From: Tubulanus polymorphus
Lineage: Eukaryota > Nemertea > Palaeonemertea > Tubulaniformes > Tubulanidae
Direction of reading: 5' to 3'
Assembly (NCBI RefSeq): GCF_964204645.1
Contig: NC_134025.1
Coordinates: 18,444,001 to 18,508,000 of the forward strand
Length of the DNA stretch: 64,000 nt
The notes beneath the pieces were generated by a model, which ran no database searches, was not told the origin of the DNA, and saw nothing but the letters and a program-made list of their open reading frames with translations. A program made the position numbers and the translations under genes. The number at the start of each line of letters is the position of its first letter. The stretch's first letter is position 1. Below, piece after piece: positions 1 to 9,365 of the stretch.

Positions 1-289
1 TTCTTTGAAATCTACTCCTACTCCCAATAAACCGGATAAACCCCCAGATAATAATAATTCTATACAAGATAAAGTTAAAGATGGTTTAAAGAAATTAGCA
101 AAATATTTATGGGAGCTATCAAAAAAATCTGCTGCAGCACTGCCCGGAGTTATTGCATCAATTATTGGTTTTATATTGAAATCTGCTGGGAATATTATTA
201 ACCTTGCTGCTGAACATATTATTTTATTTTTAATTACAGTTGTAAGTGCTATTATTTTTGGGTTAGTAAACATGATAAAAAATAAATAA
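1..289 (+). CDS. Hydrophobic virion/membrane-associated protein, C-terminal part
   Basis: Frame open from the window edge to TAA at 287-289; the N-terminus lies outside. Visible parts are a Pro/Lys/Asn linker (TPNKPDKPPDNNN), a segment AKYLWELSKKSAAALPGVIA, and two hydrophobic stretches that look like membrane helices (around codons 45-62 and 70-88), ending in basic MIKNK. A more complete but broken copy at 37257-37768 adds about 75 upstream residues including another hydrophobic segment. It lies 20 bp upstream of the major capsid gene in both copies, so it is probably co-expressed with virion genes. Function unknown; a minor virion or membrane protein is inferred from position and hydrophobicity. 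Confidence 0.6.
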   Translation, partial: SLKSTPTPNKPDKPPDNNNSIQDKVKDGLKKLAKYLWELSKKSAAALPGVIASIIGFILKSAGNIINLAAEHIILFLITVVSAIIFGLVNMIKNK

Positions 290-309
290 TTAATTTTTTT
301 GTTAAATAA
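289..309 (+). promoter_or_regulatory. Class I start-proximal motif (T-run plus TTAAATAAATG)
   Basis: A run of seven T in TAATTTTTTT is followed after one base by TTAAATAAATG, the last three bases being the capsid start codon. Nearly the same arrangement precedes the second capsid copy (37767-37789) and the genes at 26816, 27063, 27504 and 27955. A late-type promoter is inferred from the recurrence only. Confidence 0.55.
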
Positions 310-1552
310 ATGAGTGGGAGTTATATCAATCCTTCTAAGAATCATAGAATATCTAATGCTATTAAAGCAGAAAGATCACATCATATAATTACTCATAACC
401 CTTCTAATATAAATCCTGATGAAACTTTATATGTTAGAATCCCTAGATTAACACAAAATACTTTTTATGTTCCAAATAGTATTTATTTATCAGCCGATAT
501 AAAAGTAATCGGTAATAATAATAATTATGTTGTCGATAATGTTGGGAGGTATTTGATTAAAAAATTAACAATAAAGATTGGTCCAGAAACAGTTTTCTCA
601 TTAGATGATTATAATTTATTTATGCATTATAATGATTTATGGTTAACTAAAGAAAATAGAAATAATATGATATTTCAAGGCATCCAATCAGAAAACCAAA
701 ATAAATTAAGATCAGAAGCTAATAGCGCAATATTAACTAATGCTATAGATAAATTGATAAAAAGTATATATGGAAGCAAATATAAAATTCCATTAGACTT
801 TGAATTGATAAATAATAATGCGCCTTTATATAAATACGCAATTCAAGAAGATGTTATATTCGAAATAACATTTGCTCCTGTAAATGAAATTGTAATATCT
901 AGCGTTAATAAAGATGTGGGTTATAAATTATCGAATATATGTTTAGAATATGATACAGTAACTGATGAAAATATTTCAAGTATAATTCAAACTCAATACA
1001 ATCAAGGATTTTCATTATTATATGATTATAATGATAAATTTAAAACCGTAACTATCAATGCAAATGATGAAATAATTAATGAGAATATTAACTTCCCAAG
1101 AAGATCTATTAAAGGTATATTAATATTTTTTACCATTGCAACATATACTAATGGTGCAATAAATGTTGATAATTATTATAATCCTGAAATAACAAAAGTA
1201 GAAATAACTATCGAAGGAATAGCAAATAAAATATTTTGTCAAGGAATGAGAATGATTGATCAATGGCCAGAAATTAGAAAACATTTTATGAATGAAAAAG
1301 TAAAATCATCTGAAAATTGTAATATTAATCAAATTGATTATTATACCGGTAATAAATATGCATTATGGTTAGATTTTAGAACAACAGAGGATAATTCATT
1401 ACATGGTTCTGGAAAAAAACTACAGAACACTAAAGATGGAATACAATTATTCATGACAAAGAATAAAGGAATCAAAAATTTCAAAATGCACATTTATATC
1501 TGACGCGCAATTAGATATTGTAAATTCTCAATTAAATAGTGTTATGTATTAG
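310..1552 (+). pseudogene. Major capsid protein (double jelly-roll type), nearly intact
   Basis: The ATG at 310 opens a 397-codon frame. The product would be the main virion shell protein of a Polinton/adintovirus-like particle. Support is the family-like C-terminal block LWLDFRTTEDNSLHGSGK with the following QNTKDGIQLFM, and long beta-rich stretches throughout; the double jelly-roll fold is inferred from family resemblance. The frame stops at 1503, but 17 codons homologous to the end of copy 2 continue in another frame to TAG at 1550-1552. Compared with copy 2 (37790-39034), 5 nt are missing just before 1499, so the C-terminal strand is lost. A class I motif abuts the start, and the membrane protein gene lies just upstream. 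Best preserved of the two capsid copies. Confidence 0.8.
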
Positions 1553-1584
1553 AATTTTAACTTTAATAAAAATTTATATAATAA
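1551..1584 (+). promoter_or_regulatory. Class II start-proximal motif (TTTAATAAAAATTT)
   Basis: TTTAACTTTAATAAAAATTT followed by ATATAATAAATG. It belongs to the second motif class, also seen before the polymerase, HNH, small 117-aa and zinc-finger genes in several copies. Confidence 0.5.
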
Positions 1585-2435
1585 ATGGAAGGAGGTAAAG
1601 TATATAAACATATTCCATACATCGATTCACATGAAAATAATGATGGTTTATATTATGTAATACCTTGTAATATAGCTTTGATATTTGATCCTATTTTCAA
1701 AATTTATAAAACTAAACTAATAGAAATCGATAATAATAAAAGTGGTGTTGTTGATAATTTAAGTAGTAATTGATAATAATGTAATACCTTCTACATCTAA
1801 TAAAGTAATACCTTCTACAGCTAATAATGGAATACCTTCTACATCTAATAATGTAATACCTTCTACATCTAATAATGTAATACCTTCTACATCAAATAAT
1901 GAAATAATATTAAATATCAGTGAAAATAGAAATTATTGTGATTCTTGTAAAGGTGAATTTTCAAATGCTCCATCAAATTGGAATAAACATATGAATACAA
2001 AGGTACATATTACTAATGTAATAGAACGTGTTGGTTTATGAGAATTTATAGAACACCCATATATATATATATGTTACAAAGTTTGTTTCAAATAAAAAAG
2101 TAAATGGTAAAGAATTATAAGAACATTTATTAGGTGAATTTTTATCTAAGGAACCTAGTAATGATAAATTAGATTTATCTGCTGCTAATAAAATATTATG
2201 ATCAAACATTGTAAATGAAATATTAGGAGCAAACACTAAGAAAGATGATAATGAAAATATAGTTACAAATATTGATATTAAAGATAATGTGGATACATTT
2301 TTTACGAAAGATAAAGTAGTAACTATTGATGATGCGGTAAAAAGGATGAATAAGTATAACAATAATGAAGAATTTGAAGAAGATTCGGTAGAGAGTTTGA
2401 ATAAATTGTTAGGGTCTGATAGTGAAAGTGATTAA
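1585..2435 (+). pseudogene. Zinc-finger protein downstream of capsid (broken)
   Basis: Starts MEGGKVYKHIPYIDSH; the first frame stops at 1773. A shifted frame then carries five 8-residue repeats (NNVIPSTS type), a C2H2-like finger (CDSCKGEF...NKHMNTKVH, about 1940-2005) and, after more stops, an acidic tail ending LLGSDSESD at 2435. The homologue at 39068-40184 has two such fingers (CDVCKEY...H and CEECDKY...H). An RNA/DNA- or protein-binding role in the virion or in late expression is possible, but none is shown. It is broken by at least one frameshift and two stops. Confidence 0.55.
1776..1907 (+). repeat. 24-bp in-frame tandem repeat, five units
   Basis: Unit AATAATGTAATACCTTCTAC plus ATCT, five near-identical copies encoding NNVIPSTS-like octapeptides. 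The equivalent gene in element M has a single DVIPSTSNND copy, so the array expanded in E1 after the copies diverged. Confidence 0.85.
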
Positions 2436-2508
2436 GATATTAATTATATTTAACTCAAATAATAATATTGGTTGAAAATTGTATAAAATAATAGTAAATA
2501 AAAAAGGG

Positions 2509-2627
2509 GGTTTTAAGTATTTAAGGTATCTAATAGGGTATCTAATACATAGTAGGTATTAGGGTATCTAATAGGGTATCAGGTATTAGGGTATCTAATA
2601 GGGCATCTAATACATAGGTATATAAAT
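2509..2627. repeat. Degenerate GGGTATCTAATA array between convergent genes
   Basis: About eight loosely periodic units of GGTATCTAATAGG / GGTATTAGGGTATCT fill the space between the end of the + genes and the ATPase stop. In element M the same position (41519-42181) also holds direct repeats, of unrelated sequence. Confidence 0.7.
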
Positions 2628-2629
2628 AG

Positions 2630-3241
2630 TTATTTTATAAATTTATATTCATAGGGAAATTGAAACCTAAGTAATAATTTTGAACCTTTATTATTCTTTG
2701 ATTTATTCATATATTCATCATATAATTCAGTAGGTATAATATCATTTTCTTCCAATGATTGTTGCTTAGATTTTTTAGATTTGTTATAAAATAAAACTAG
2801 AAATCTTATATTATCCCTAAAGTCTTTAACAATTGAATTATATTTTTGATTTAAAACCCATGTTGTTATCCCAAAATGTCTCCCAGAGAAAGCTAAATAA
2901 CATAACTCACTTTCTCTAACTTTTGAATCATGTAAATTTGCACAATCATCTATAATGAATAATGTATTTGATCCTTTATAAGTATCAATTGCTATTTTAA
3001 TACAATTATCTAAATTTTCTTTTACTGTTTTAGGATCTAATATAATAAACTTTTTCATCTTAACTATATCTCTATTATATGTTTTATTCATTTCATAAGT
3101 AGGACAAAATAATATTATATTATCAAAATGATTCTTATAAATAGTTTCTAACAAGTCTAATATGAAATGTGTTTTACCACAGTTGGATGCCCCAGTTATT
3201 AACATATTATGCGGTTCAAATATAAATAAATCTTTATTCAT
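2630..3241 (-). CDS. Genome-packaging ATPase (FtsK/HerA, A32-like)
   Basis: Intact 203-aa frame, ATG at 3241 to stop at 2630. Pumps DNA into preformed capsids in Polintons, virophages and related viruses. Visible motifs: Walker A GASNCGKT (residues about 17-24), Walker B LFIIDDC (about 94-100), then FSGRHFGITTWVLNQKYNSI, the conserved post-Walker B segment of A32-type ATPases. Length is normal for the compact viral form. Its start overlaps the integrase stop by 8 nt (ATGAATAA). In element M this gene is reduced to about 13 codons at 42182-42220, so E1 holds the only usable packaging ATPase seen here. Confidence 0.88.
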   Translation of the reverse strand: MNKDLFIFEPHNMLITGASNCGKTHFILDLLETIYKNHFDNIILFCPTYEMNKTYNRDIVKMKKFIILDPKTVKENLDNCIKIAIDTYKGSNTLFIIDDCANLHDSKVRESELCYLAFSGRHFGITTWVLNQKYNSIVKDFRDNIRFLVLFYNKSKKSKQQSLEENDIIPTELYDEYMNKSKNNKGSKLLLRFQFPYEYKFIK

Positions 3242-4331
3242 TTATTCTTTTAATTTTACTAGATAAAATCCATTCATTAAATTTATCATCATATCCTTTA
3301 TATTTCACCAAAGAATACTTTTTTCCTTTAAGAGTTTTTGTTTTCAATACTTTTTCTATTTTGTATTCTATTTCATCTGGGTTTGGCACAAGTGATAATT
3401 CTTGTTCATAGAAATAACCTTATATTTCTTCATCTTTTAGATCTTCTAGTTTATAAACAAAAGGTTTAGTTAATATTGTCTTTTTAATCTTGAATATTTC
3501 TTCTGTAAAATTAGGGGTATAACCTTTATGAAAGGTTTTTCTATATTTAGATATTCTAACGTGTTGACCAATTTTAAATTTAGGTTCACCGAAATCATGT
3601 GTAACAAATGCTCCATATAAATTATTCCAAACTATTTCCGAATTATCTTCTTTTCTAGCTTGTATAGGTTTCATATTTATAGAACTATGTTTAGAATTAT
3701 TATAACCTTTCACTAAATCATCTAACACATCGATATATTTATATGTTTCATTAGCAGTAAAATATTTCCACATTCTAGTTTTCGATGTTTTATTAAATCT
3801 TTCTATAATAGATGCTTTTTTATCTGAGTGTGTTGAAAAATAATCTACATCGTTATCAGATAATAGTTTTTTTTAAATGTTTGTTAAAAAATTCCTTACC
3901 TTCATCAAATTGTATCTTATCTGGAATAGCTTCTTTAAATATTGATTTAAAAGCATTTGTTACTTATATACCAGTTTTATTTTTGATTGGAATTGACCAT
4001 GCGTATCTACTGAATATGTCTATAACATTCAATATCCAGAAATATCCTTTGTTGTATTGCTCTAAGTTCTTCATGTCAATTAAATCTGCTTGCCATTGTT
4101 GATCGATATATGAAACCATAACTTTTCTTGTTAAATAAGTTTTATCCATTTTCTTGTGGATTTGATATGTTGGTTGATTTTGTAACCATGATTTTAATTC
4201 ACTATATTTTATATTACCATTTTCTTTATCAGATTTAATTTTATCCCATAATTTTGAAACGTTAGAATATGATACTTCACTTTCTGGGTTATAATATAAC
4301 CCTCTTAAATATTGTTCTTTTTTAATCTTAT
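3234..4331 (-). pseudogene. Retrovirus-like integrase with C-terminal chromodomain (broken)
   Basis: DDE integrase used for insertion of Polintons. The frame is open from about 4331, but the start is ATT where copy 2 has ATG. The N-terminal block (KEQYL.GLYYNPES) leads to QWQADLIDM (first catalytic Asp) and GYFWILNVIDIFSRYAW. A stop at about 3962-3964 and later frameshifts follow. The Glu-bearing region (KASIIDRLNQ in copy 2) is disrupted here. The last part resembles a chromodomain (YKIEKVLKTKTLKGKKY...KGYDDKFNEWI). Second gene from the end of the - strand block, overlapping the ATPase start by 8 nt. Confidence 0.82.
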
Positions 4332-4340
4332 TTCAATCCA

Positions 4341-4691
4341 TTAATAATAATTTAGATTTAGTTTATGATTTGACTTATTTTCTGGTATAATAGGTTTATC
4401 ATCATTGGAATCATCTTTATCATCAGATTTATACTTATATTTATATATTACACCGGATAATATAATAACTGTAATTAACCCAATTGTAATATTTAAGTAA
4501 TTATTTCTTCCACTATTAGAAGAATTAGATGGATTATTATTTGAAGTAATATCAGATAAAGTCTGTGATTCATTTATATCAGTTAATTTCTTTTTCTTAG
4601 CTTTTTTTAATTCTGCAGATCTTTTACCTAATTCTCTTGCCCATTTAATTTGTTTCTCGGATGTAACCTTTTTCTTAACGCCATCACTCAT
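4341..4691 (-). CDS. Small basic protein with one transmembrane segment
   Basis: 116 aa, starting MSDGVKKKVTSEKQIKW at 4691. The N-terminus is highly basic (SAELKKAKKKKL), followed by a Ser/Asn-rich linker, one membrane helix (NITIGLITVIILSGVIYKY, about residues 68-86) and an acidic tail. Copies at 34301-34672 and 43285-43644 keep the same plan. The start overlaps the upstream gene's stop by 8 nt (ATGAGTGA) in all three copies. Proteins of this plan occur beside the integrase/ATPase module in Polinton-like elements; a virion membrane or DNA-condensing role is inference. Confidence 0.65.
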   Translation of the reverse strand: MSDGVKKKVTSEKQIKWARELGKRSAELKKAKKKKLTDINESQTLSDITSNNNPSNSSNSGRNNYLNITIGLITVIILSGVIYKYKYKSDDKDDSNDDKPIIPENKSNHKLNLNYY

Positions 4692-5299
4692 TTATTTTAG
4701 TTAATTTTTGTTCTGATTCATTTTCTGTTTCGCCGTTTGGTTGTAGTACATCTGTTTCGTTCTTACCTGATTTATATTCCATAGGTTTGATATTCGAAAA
4801 TGTTATGACGCCAGTAGAAATTAATGTCATAACCGATCCTAATTGAAATGAAGCATAACCAACCCATTTTTGTAATTCAGTCATAACTAAGTAGTCATTT
4901 TTCAAATCACTATATAATTTATTTTCATCATCAATTGGTATTAACTGGTTACATAACTTAGAATAACATTTGACAATACAATCTGAAATAGAATCATTTA
5001 TTCTAGCTAATCTAGCTTCTTCATAAATCTTAAAATATTTTATTACTTTATCTGGTTTCGTAGCATCTAATTCTTGAAAAGTAATAGTAAAAGTCTTAGT
5101 TAAAAATTGTTTAGATTTCCCGCCAGCAATTAGTAACTCAAGATGGTGTTTACAATATAAATAGTATTCATAATCTATATTGTTATTAACTTGAATATTA
5201 TTTTCAATTTTGGTCGGAATATCCTTATTATCACTAATACCTAAATCATCTAAAGTTTTTTTCAATGCTGGTATTATTCTTACTCGATTTCTTTGACAT
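4684..5299 (-). pseudogene. Conserved unknown protein of the - strand operon (near-intact)
   Basis: The homologous ATG (MSKKS...) lies at 5297-5299, followed by a short out-of-frame stretch in an A-run near 5263; the main frame then runs to 4684. Key segments are YYLYCKHHLELLIA, KYFKIYEEARLARINDS and LQKWVGYASFQLGSVMTLIS, the last a hydrophobic C-terminal segment. Three more copies are at 8172-8292, 33781-34308 and 43637-44027. No family assigned; position between the HNH and TM-protein genes is constant. The gene could be read with a small shift or simply be decayed. Confidence 0.6.
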
Positions 5300-5546
5300 T
5301 TATATTAGAGAAATTTAATGAAAAAAATATTATAAGTATTATAAAATGATACCAGTATCTCTTTAGATTAATACTAGCTTAGTTAAAGGTAAAGAATTTT
5401 AGTATTAGTTATTGTTTTTTTAGTATTTTTTATTAGTGATATAAAGTATTCTTTTTTGAAAAGAAAATATTTAAAAAACAATAACTAATACTAGCTAGTT
5501 GAAGATATGTAATTTTTAATACTTTTTATTTAAAATCTATTATTCT
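5300..5546. other. AT-rich intergenic segment, conserved between copies
   Basis: No gene. The segment, with several A/T runs and ACTAGCT words, reappears inverted at about 33590-33780 and in part at 8293-8530, so it is an ancestral intergenic region between the HNH gene and the next gene. Confidence 0.6.
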
Positions 5547-6215
5547 TTACCCACTCATTGAAGACTCAACGTATTGTTCATTATTTGGATTATTGTTCCA
5601 TTGATCAATAAATTTCTTTGCCTTTGTTAACTGTTCTAAATATAACTGTAAATCTAGTTTATTAGATTTGATTTTATTTTCTTTCTTTTCAAGAGGTCTT
5701 AAATTTTTCCAATTCCAAATAAGTTTTTTATTGTATTCATCATTCATGTTAAATTTAGATATCGGTAACACGTGATCAATATGAAAATAATCTCCATAAT
5801 TATCTATATTCATTTGACTATGGAATTGAAATATAATCCGTGATTTGAGAAATTCATCTGTACAACCCAACAAATTAGATAGTGTTTCTGAATGTGTTTC
5901 TTTGTTGAATAATTGTGTTAATCTAGACCTTAAGCATGGTTTCAATCGAAAATTAAGATCTTTTTGATATCTTTCTCTCATATATTCTGCCATATAATAA
6001 TTATAATGTTCTATATTATCTTCTCGGTATTGTTTGGTATATAGTTTAGTGCAAGTTTTACAACAATATTGAAAACCATCTTTGCTAATCTTACGCTTAC
6101 TAAATTCTGTTATAGCTAATTTATCTAATTCACACTTAGAACATTTCTTGAAGTATATATTTATAACACCAGTGTTATTTGTAATATTGATAGTTTGTGG
6201 TTGTTCTGGTTCCAT
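5547..6215 (-). CDS. HNH endonuclease with N-terminal zinc ribbon
   Basis: Intact 222 aa from ATG at 6215. The N-terminal half has CSKCELDK...CCKTC (zinc ribbon, residues about 24-52), a basic middle follows, then the nuclease core with DYFHIDHVLPISKF (HIDH, about 144-157), NLRPLEKKEN and a C-terminal helix. The family is common in giant viruses and phycodnaviruses as homing-type or host-DNA-attacking nuclease. Five copies or fragments lie in this window. First gene inside the right terminus, with a class II motif before the ATG. Its biological target cannot be read from sequence. Confidence 0.82.
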   Translation of the reverse strand: MEPEQPQTINITNNTGVINIYFKKCSKCELDKLAITEFSKRKISKDGFQYCCKTCTKLYTKQYREDNIEHYNYYMAEYMRERYQKDLNFRLKPCLRSRLTQLFNKETHSETLSNLLGCTDEFLKSRIIFQFHSQMNIDNYGDYFHIDHVLPISKFNMNDEYNKKLIWNWKNLRPLEKKENKIKSNKLDLQLYLEQLTKAKKFIDQWNNNPNNEQYVESSMSG

Positions 6216-6248
6216 TTATTATACGTATTTTTTACTAAATTGGTTAAT
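6216..6248 (-). promoter_or_regulatory. Class II start-proximal motif of HNH gene
   Basis: On the - strand: AACCAATTTAGTAAAAAATA then CGTATAATAAATG. The same block precedes the HNH copies at 30597 and 44791. Confidence 0.5.
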
Positions 6249-6364
6249 ATTTTAGAATCCTCTTCCATTTCTTCGACCAACGTCATCCTTTTTCATTCCT
6301 CGCTGCTTTTGATAAGTCGTTTCGATTCCTTGATATCTAAATCATACCAGTTACAATACCCGCG

Positions 6365-6765
6365 TCACATGCGGGCATACAGGAGCGCTTTTGCTTAATG
6401 CGCATGCGTTAATCATAATTATATATTCATTCTATAAATTCTGTAAAATAGAAACAACACATGCGTTACATGCGGCCATTTATGGCCGGTTTTGCTTAAT
6501 GCGTATGCGTTAATCATAATTATATATTCATTCTGTAAATAGAAATAACTGAACACATAAAATATCAAAACGCATGTGCACTAGGCAAGACCGGGCATTC
6601 AGGCCCGGTTTGGATCAATGCGCATGCGCTAATCATAATTATATATTCATTCTGTAAATTCTGTAAAATAGAAACAACCGACATAAAATATCAAAACGTG
6701 TTCGCATTAGGCAAGACCGGGCATTCAGGCCCGGTTTGGATCAATGCGCATGCGCTAATCATAAT
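6365..6765. repeat. Four-unit tandem repeat, about 105-120 bp, each with a hairpin
   Basis: Each unit has a GC-rich hairpin, then a GCGCATGCG-type palindrome, then CTAATCATAATTATATATTC and an A-rich tail. The hairpin is ACCGGGC-attcag-GCCCGGT in units 3 and 4 and GGCCAT-tt-ATGGCC in unit 2: the arms changed together. Confidence 0.75.
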
Positions 6766-7360
6766 TGAAACGACTGAACATAAAAATTCGCCAAACAGAT
6801 TTACACAATACATTATACAAGTTGTTCAGTCGTTTCTTCCAATACATCATTTGATTTCTATGAATACAATTTATAATTACAAACATTTTTTCAATTGCCG
6901 GTAAATATTTAACTACATGAACAAATGTTAAACTTAATCATTGGAGTCTTAATGTTTTTGAAATTCTTATATAGTTTCTTCGTCGATCTTTTGTGATTCT
7001 TGTGCTTCTACGGCAATTTCTATTGGTTCGATATCCATTGCTGTTGATTCCTCAGCCAGAAAGAGTATCTTGAGTTTCTCTATCGCTTCTTGATGCGTAT
7101 GACGTTTTATTAATCTAAAAAATAATAGCGGTAATTCTAGCTATCTAAAAGATATACTAAATACACTTAAATATATCTAAAGGTTTCATATTTAATAGCC
7201 CTAATAACTACAAAAAACAGTACTTACATTTAGATTTAGAATTGTAAACTATAAACTCCTAATTGCGTTTCGAGAGAGAATATCCTAAGCGTTATGTTAC
7301 ATCGTCTATTCAGTTCCGGTGCGATTTCGAAATGAACACGTCTTCGATTATGACACGTCA

Positions 7361-7476
7361 TCTAGTTCCGGTACACCTTCTAGAATGTTCTACGCGTTTG
7401 CAGTATTATGATATGTCATCTCTATTCAGAGTTCCGGTACACCTTCTAGAATGTTCTACGCGTTTGCAGTATTATG
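7361..7476. repeat. Two-copy direct repeat of about 46 bp
   Basis: GTTCCGGTACACCTTCTAGA followed by the same 26 bases occurs twice, about 70 bp apart. No gene. Confidence 0.75.
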
Positions 7477-7791
7477 TCTCATATGTCTCGGCGTCATATT
7501 AACAGCTGTGAATTTATAGATTTATTCAATAGTTCATTACATGAAATGTATATAGGCTCAAATAGAATCATGTTCTAGTATAAACAGCTATGATTTATAT
7601 ATGTATTATTTCAATCGCACTTTACTAACACTTTTTATGTTTAAAAATCTAACTCATACAAATATAAATATTTAAATAATGTTTAAAATATATCTATCTA
7701 TCTATTCTATAAGAGCTCGTTAATTACTCGTTACTTTTATATTGAATAATCTATCAATTTATATGTTATTCATATATATAAATATTTTAAG

Positions 7792-8171
7792 GGTAATAGG
7801 GGTTTAGTTGGTTCAGGTTAAAGGTTGAATGGTCGAGTTCATTAAAAACAAATATTAAAAGTAATTTAAAACTATAATATATTTTCATAGCCGTGTGTGT
7901 TTTAGTTAAATAATAGAATAATTATTATTATTTGAATATATTTGATTATATGAATTTGTGTATTGTAAATAAATCAATTGGTCGCGTATTGTATTAATAC
8001 AATATGCTTTTAAAATTTAAATTATTAATATCTTAGAATAAATATTTAGTTATAATATAAAATACACACGGCTATGAAAATATATTATAGTTTTAAATTA
8101 CTTTTAATATTTGTTTTCTAATGAGCTCGACCGTTCGACCTTTGACCTGAACCAACTAAACCCCTATTACT
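7792..8171. repeat. Terminal palindrome P1 (right end of E1)
   Basis: Two inverted arms of about 122 bp (7792-7914 and 8050-8171), roughly 90% complementary, around an AT-rich loop of about 135 bp. Each arm carries the shared core (CAAAGGTCGAACGGTCGA, slightly changed in the inner arm). The inner flank TATATAAATATTTTAAG matches the inner flanks of the other three termini. Region 7591-7791 between it and the insert is the AT-rich terminal region, also seen at 30345-30590. Confidence 0.8.
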
Positions 8172-8292
8172 GGTGTTTACAATATAAATAGTATTCAATT
8201 AGTTGCTACGTTATCATTATTATCAGTAATACCTAAATCATCTAATGTTTTTTTCAATATCAATATTATAGCCTATTAGATTTCTTAGACAT
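8172..8292 (-). pseudogene. N-terminal fragment of the conserved unknown gene, split by E1
   Basis: ATG at 8290-8292 (MSKKSN...), stops and an A-run shift follow, then it matches YYLYCKH of the intact copy and is cut at the E1 terminus. The intact copy reads on with GGTGTT at this point, as does the flank here, so GGTGTT is the probable target sequence. Confidence 0.6.
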
Positions 8293-8800
8293 TTATTTCA
8301 GAAAAGAAATATCATAATATTTTGATACTAGCTAGTTAAGTAAAAGAATTCTTGTTGTTAACTAAGAAATATTAGATCTTAATATCTATTTGAATTTATT
8401 GTTTTGTTATTCGAATCTAATTGTAATATAAAGTCTTCTAGTTAATAATTAGAAATATTAGAATTCTAATATATTTGCAATAATTATAATAGGTTAAGTT
8501 ATTGTTTTTTATTATGAAGTTTTTACGTTGAATTCTATTACAGTCGTTTCTAATTATTACATTGAATGATGGCAGCACTGAGATACGAAGCACTATGCTA
8601 ATGAGTTGAATTTGATAATCAATTAACATAGATAATCGATTATTAATTTGATTAAAAATTAAATCATGATTAAGTAAAAAATATATAATTCATTCATTGG
8701 TTTTCATTCTTTTATTCTTTTCACTCGGAATAATTGATAATTTCAAGTAACGTTTTTCTTTAGTAAATACCGTTATATTGACTTCGGTGTTTTAGCTAAG

Positions 8801-9087
8801 TATATAAGGCAATTCATTTCACTACTAGAGTGGCCGCCGGGCCTGGCTTGCAGGAGCATTTTGTAAATGCATCTTTGTCCACTCTCCGTGGTTCTGCTTC
8901 AGTTTCGAATTTCGATCCCCCTTTCGATGATATGGGGTTGATAGGAAACGCATTAGGCGCCTTAGATAAAATGTGTTTCCTGTCAATCATTGAAGGAGAA
9001 TTGGTGAGGCGTGGGTGGCAGGGGTGTAAGTATAAATGCTTGGGGATAAGTATTGCGTGGCGCCTCTCAATAACGGGATGCTCCTAA
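8801..9087 (+). other. Candidate structured transcript with TATA box (unassigned)
   Basis: GC-richer island in AT-rich DNA. TATATAAGG at 8801-8809 lies about 25-30 bp before 8831. An AGGAGCAT at about 8851 pairs with ATGCTCCT at 9079-9086, and smaller inverted repeats lie between (CCAC..GTGG, GCATTT..AAATGC). It does not match any small RNA I recognise. An 85-codon frame here is probably chance. Could be a SINE-like relic. To 9360 I see no gene. Confidence 0.25.
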
Positions 9088-9365
9088 AAACTCTGCGAGT
9101 CAGGTCGGGTGGTTTTACTAAAACTTACCTCACAAACTGAAATTCTTCTTATTCACGAGAGAGAAATCCTGTGCGTATGCATTGCGTGCTTGTATCTTAC
9201 TGCTTCAATGAACGTTGAATGGTAACATCAGTTTGATCGATCAATTTTCAAATTAATTAATTCTATGTGTGCAATTGTGTGACAGATGTTTAATATTCAA
9301 ACCAGAGCTATGTAGTTATATGAATAACTATATACATGCATGACTCGAGTAGAGTTGCTCTTATT

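Larger units (their letters stand above)
6250..7590. other. Foreign insert between HNH gene and right terminus of E1
   Basis: The uninterrupted counterpart at 30345-30600 runs straight from terminal region to HNH gene; here homology stops near 6250 and resumes near 7590. The insert holds a hairpin-bearing tandem repeat (6365-6765), a short open stretch on - (about 6970-7133, no recognised domain) and a two-copy repeat (7361-7476). No complete gene seen. Confidence 0.55.
1..8171 (+). mobile_element. Polinton-like element E1 (right part, left end outside window)
   Basis: AT-rich virus-like block with membrane protein, major capsid and zinc-finger genes on + and five genes on - (HNH, unknown, TM protein, integrase, ATPase), convergent near 2435-2630. 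It ends at 8171 in a long palindrome whose outer bases read CCCCTATTACT. The adjoining sequence (8172 on) is the inside of another copy's gene, so E1 appears inserted into an older element, E3. A foreign block of about 1.3 kb (6250-7590) sits between the HNH gene and the terminal region, judged against the uninterrupted equivalent at 30345-30600. Family assignment rests on the gene set (integrase plus ATPase plus capsid), which is the Polinton/Maverick hallmark. Confidence 0.85.
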
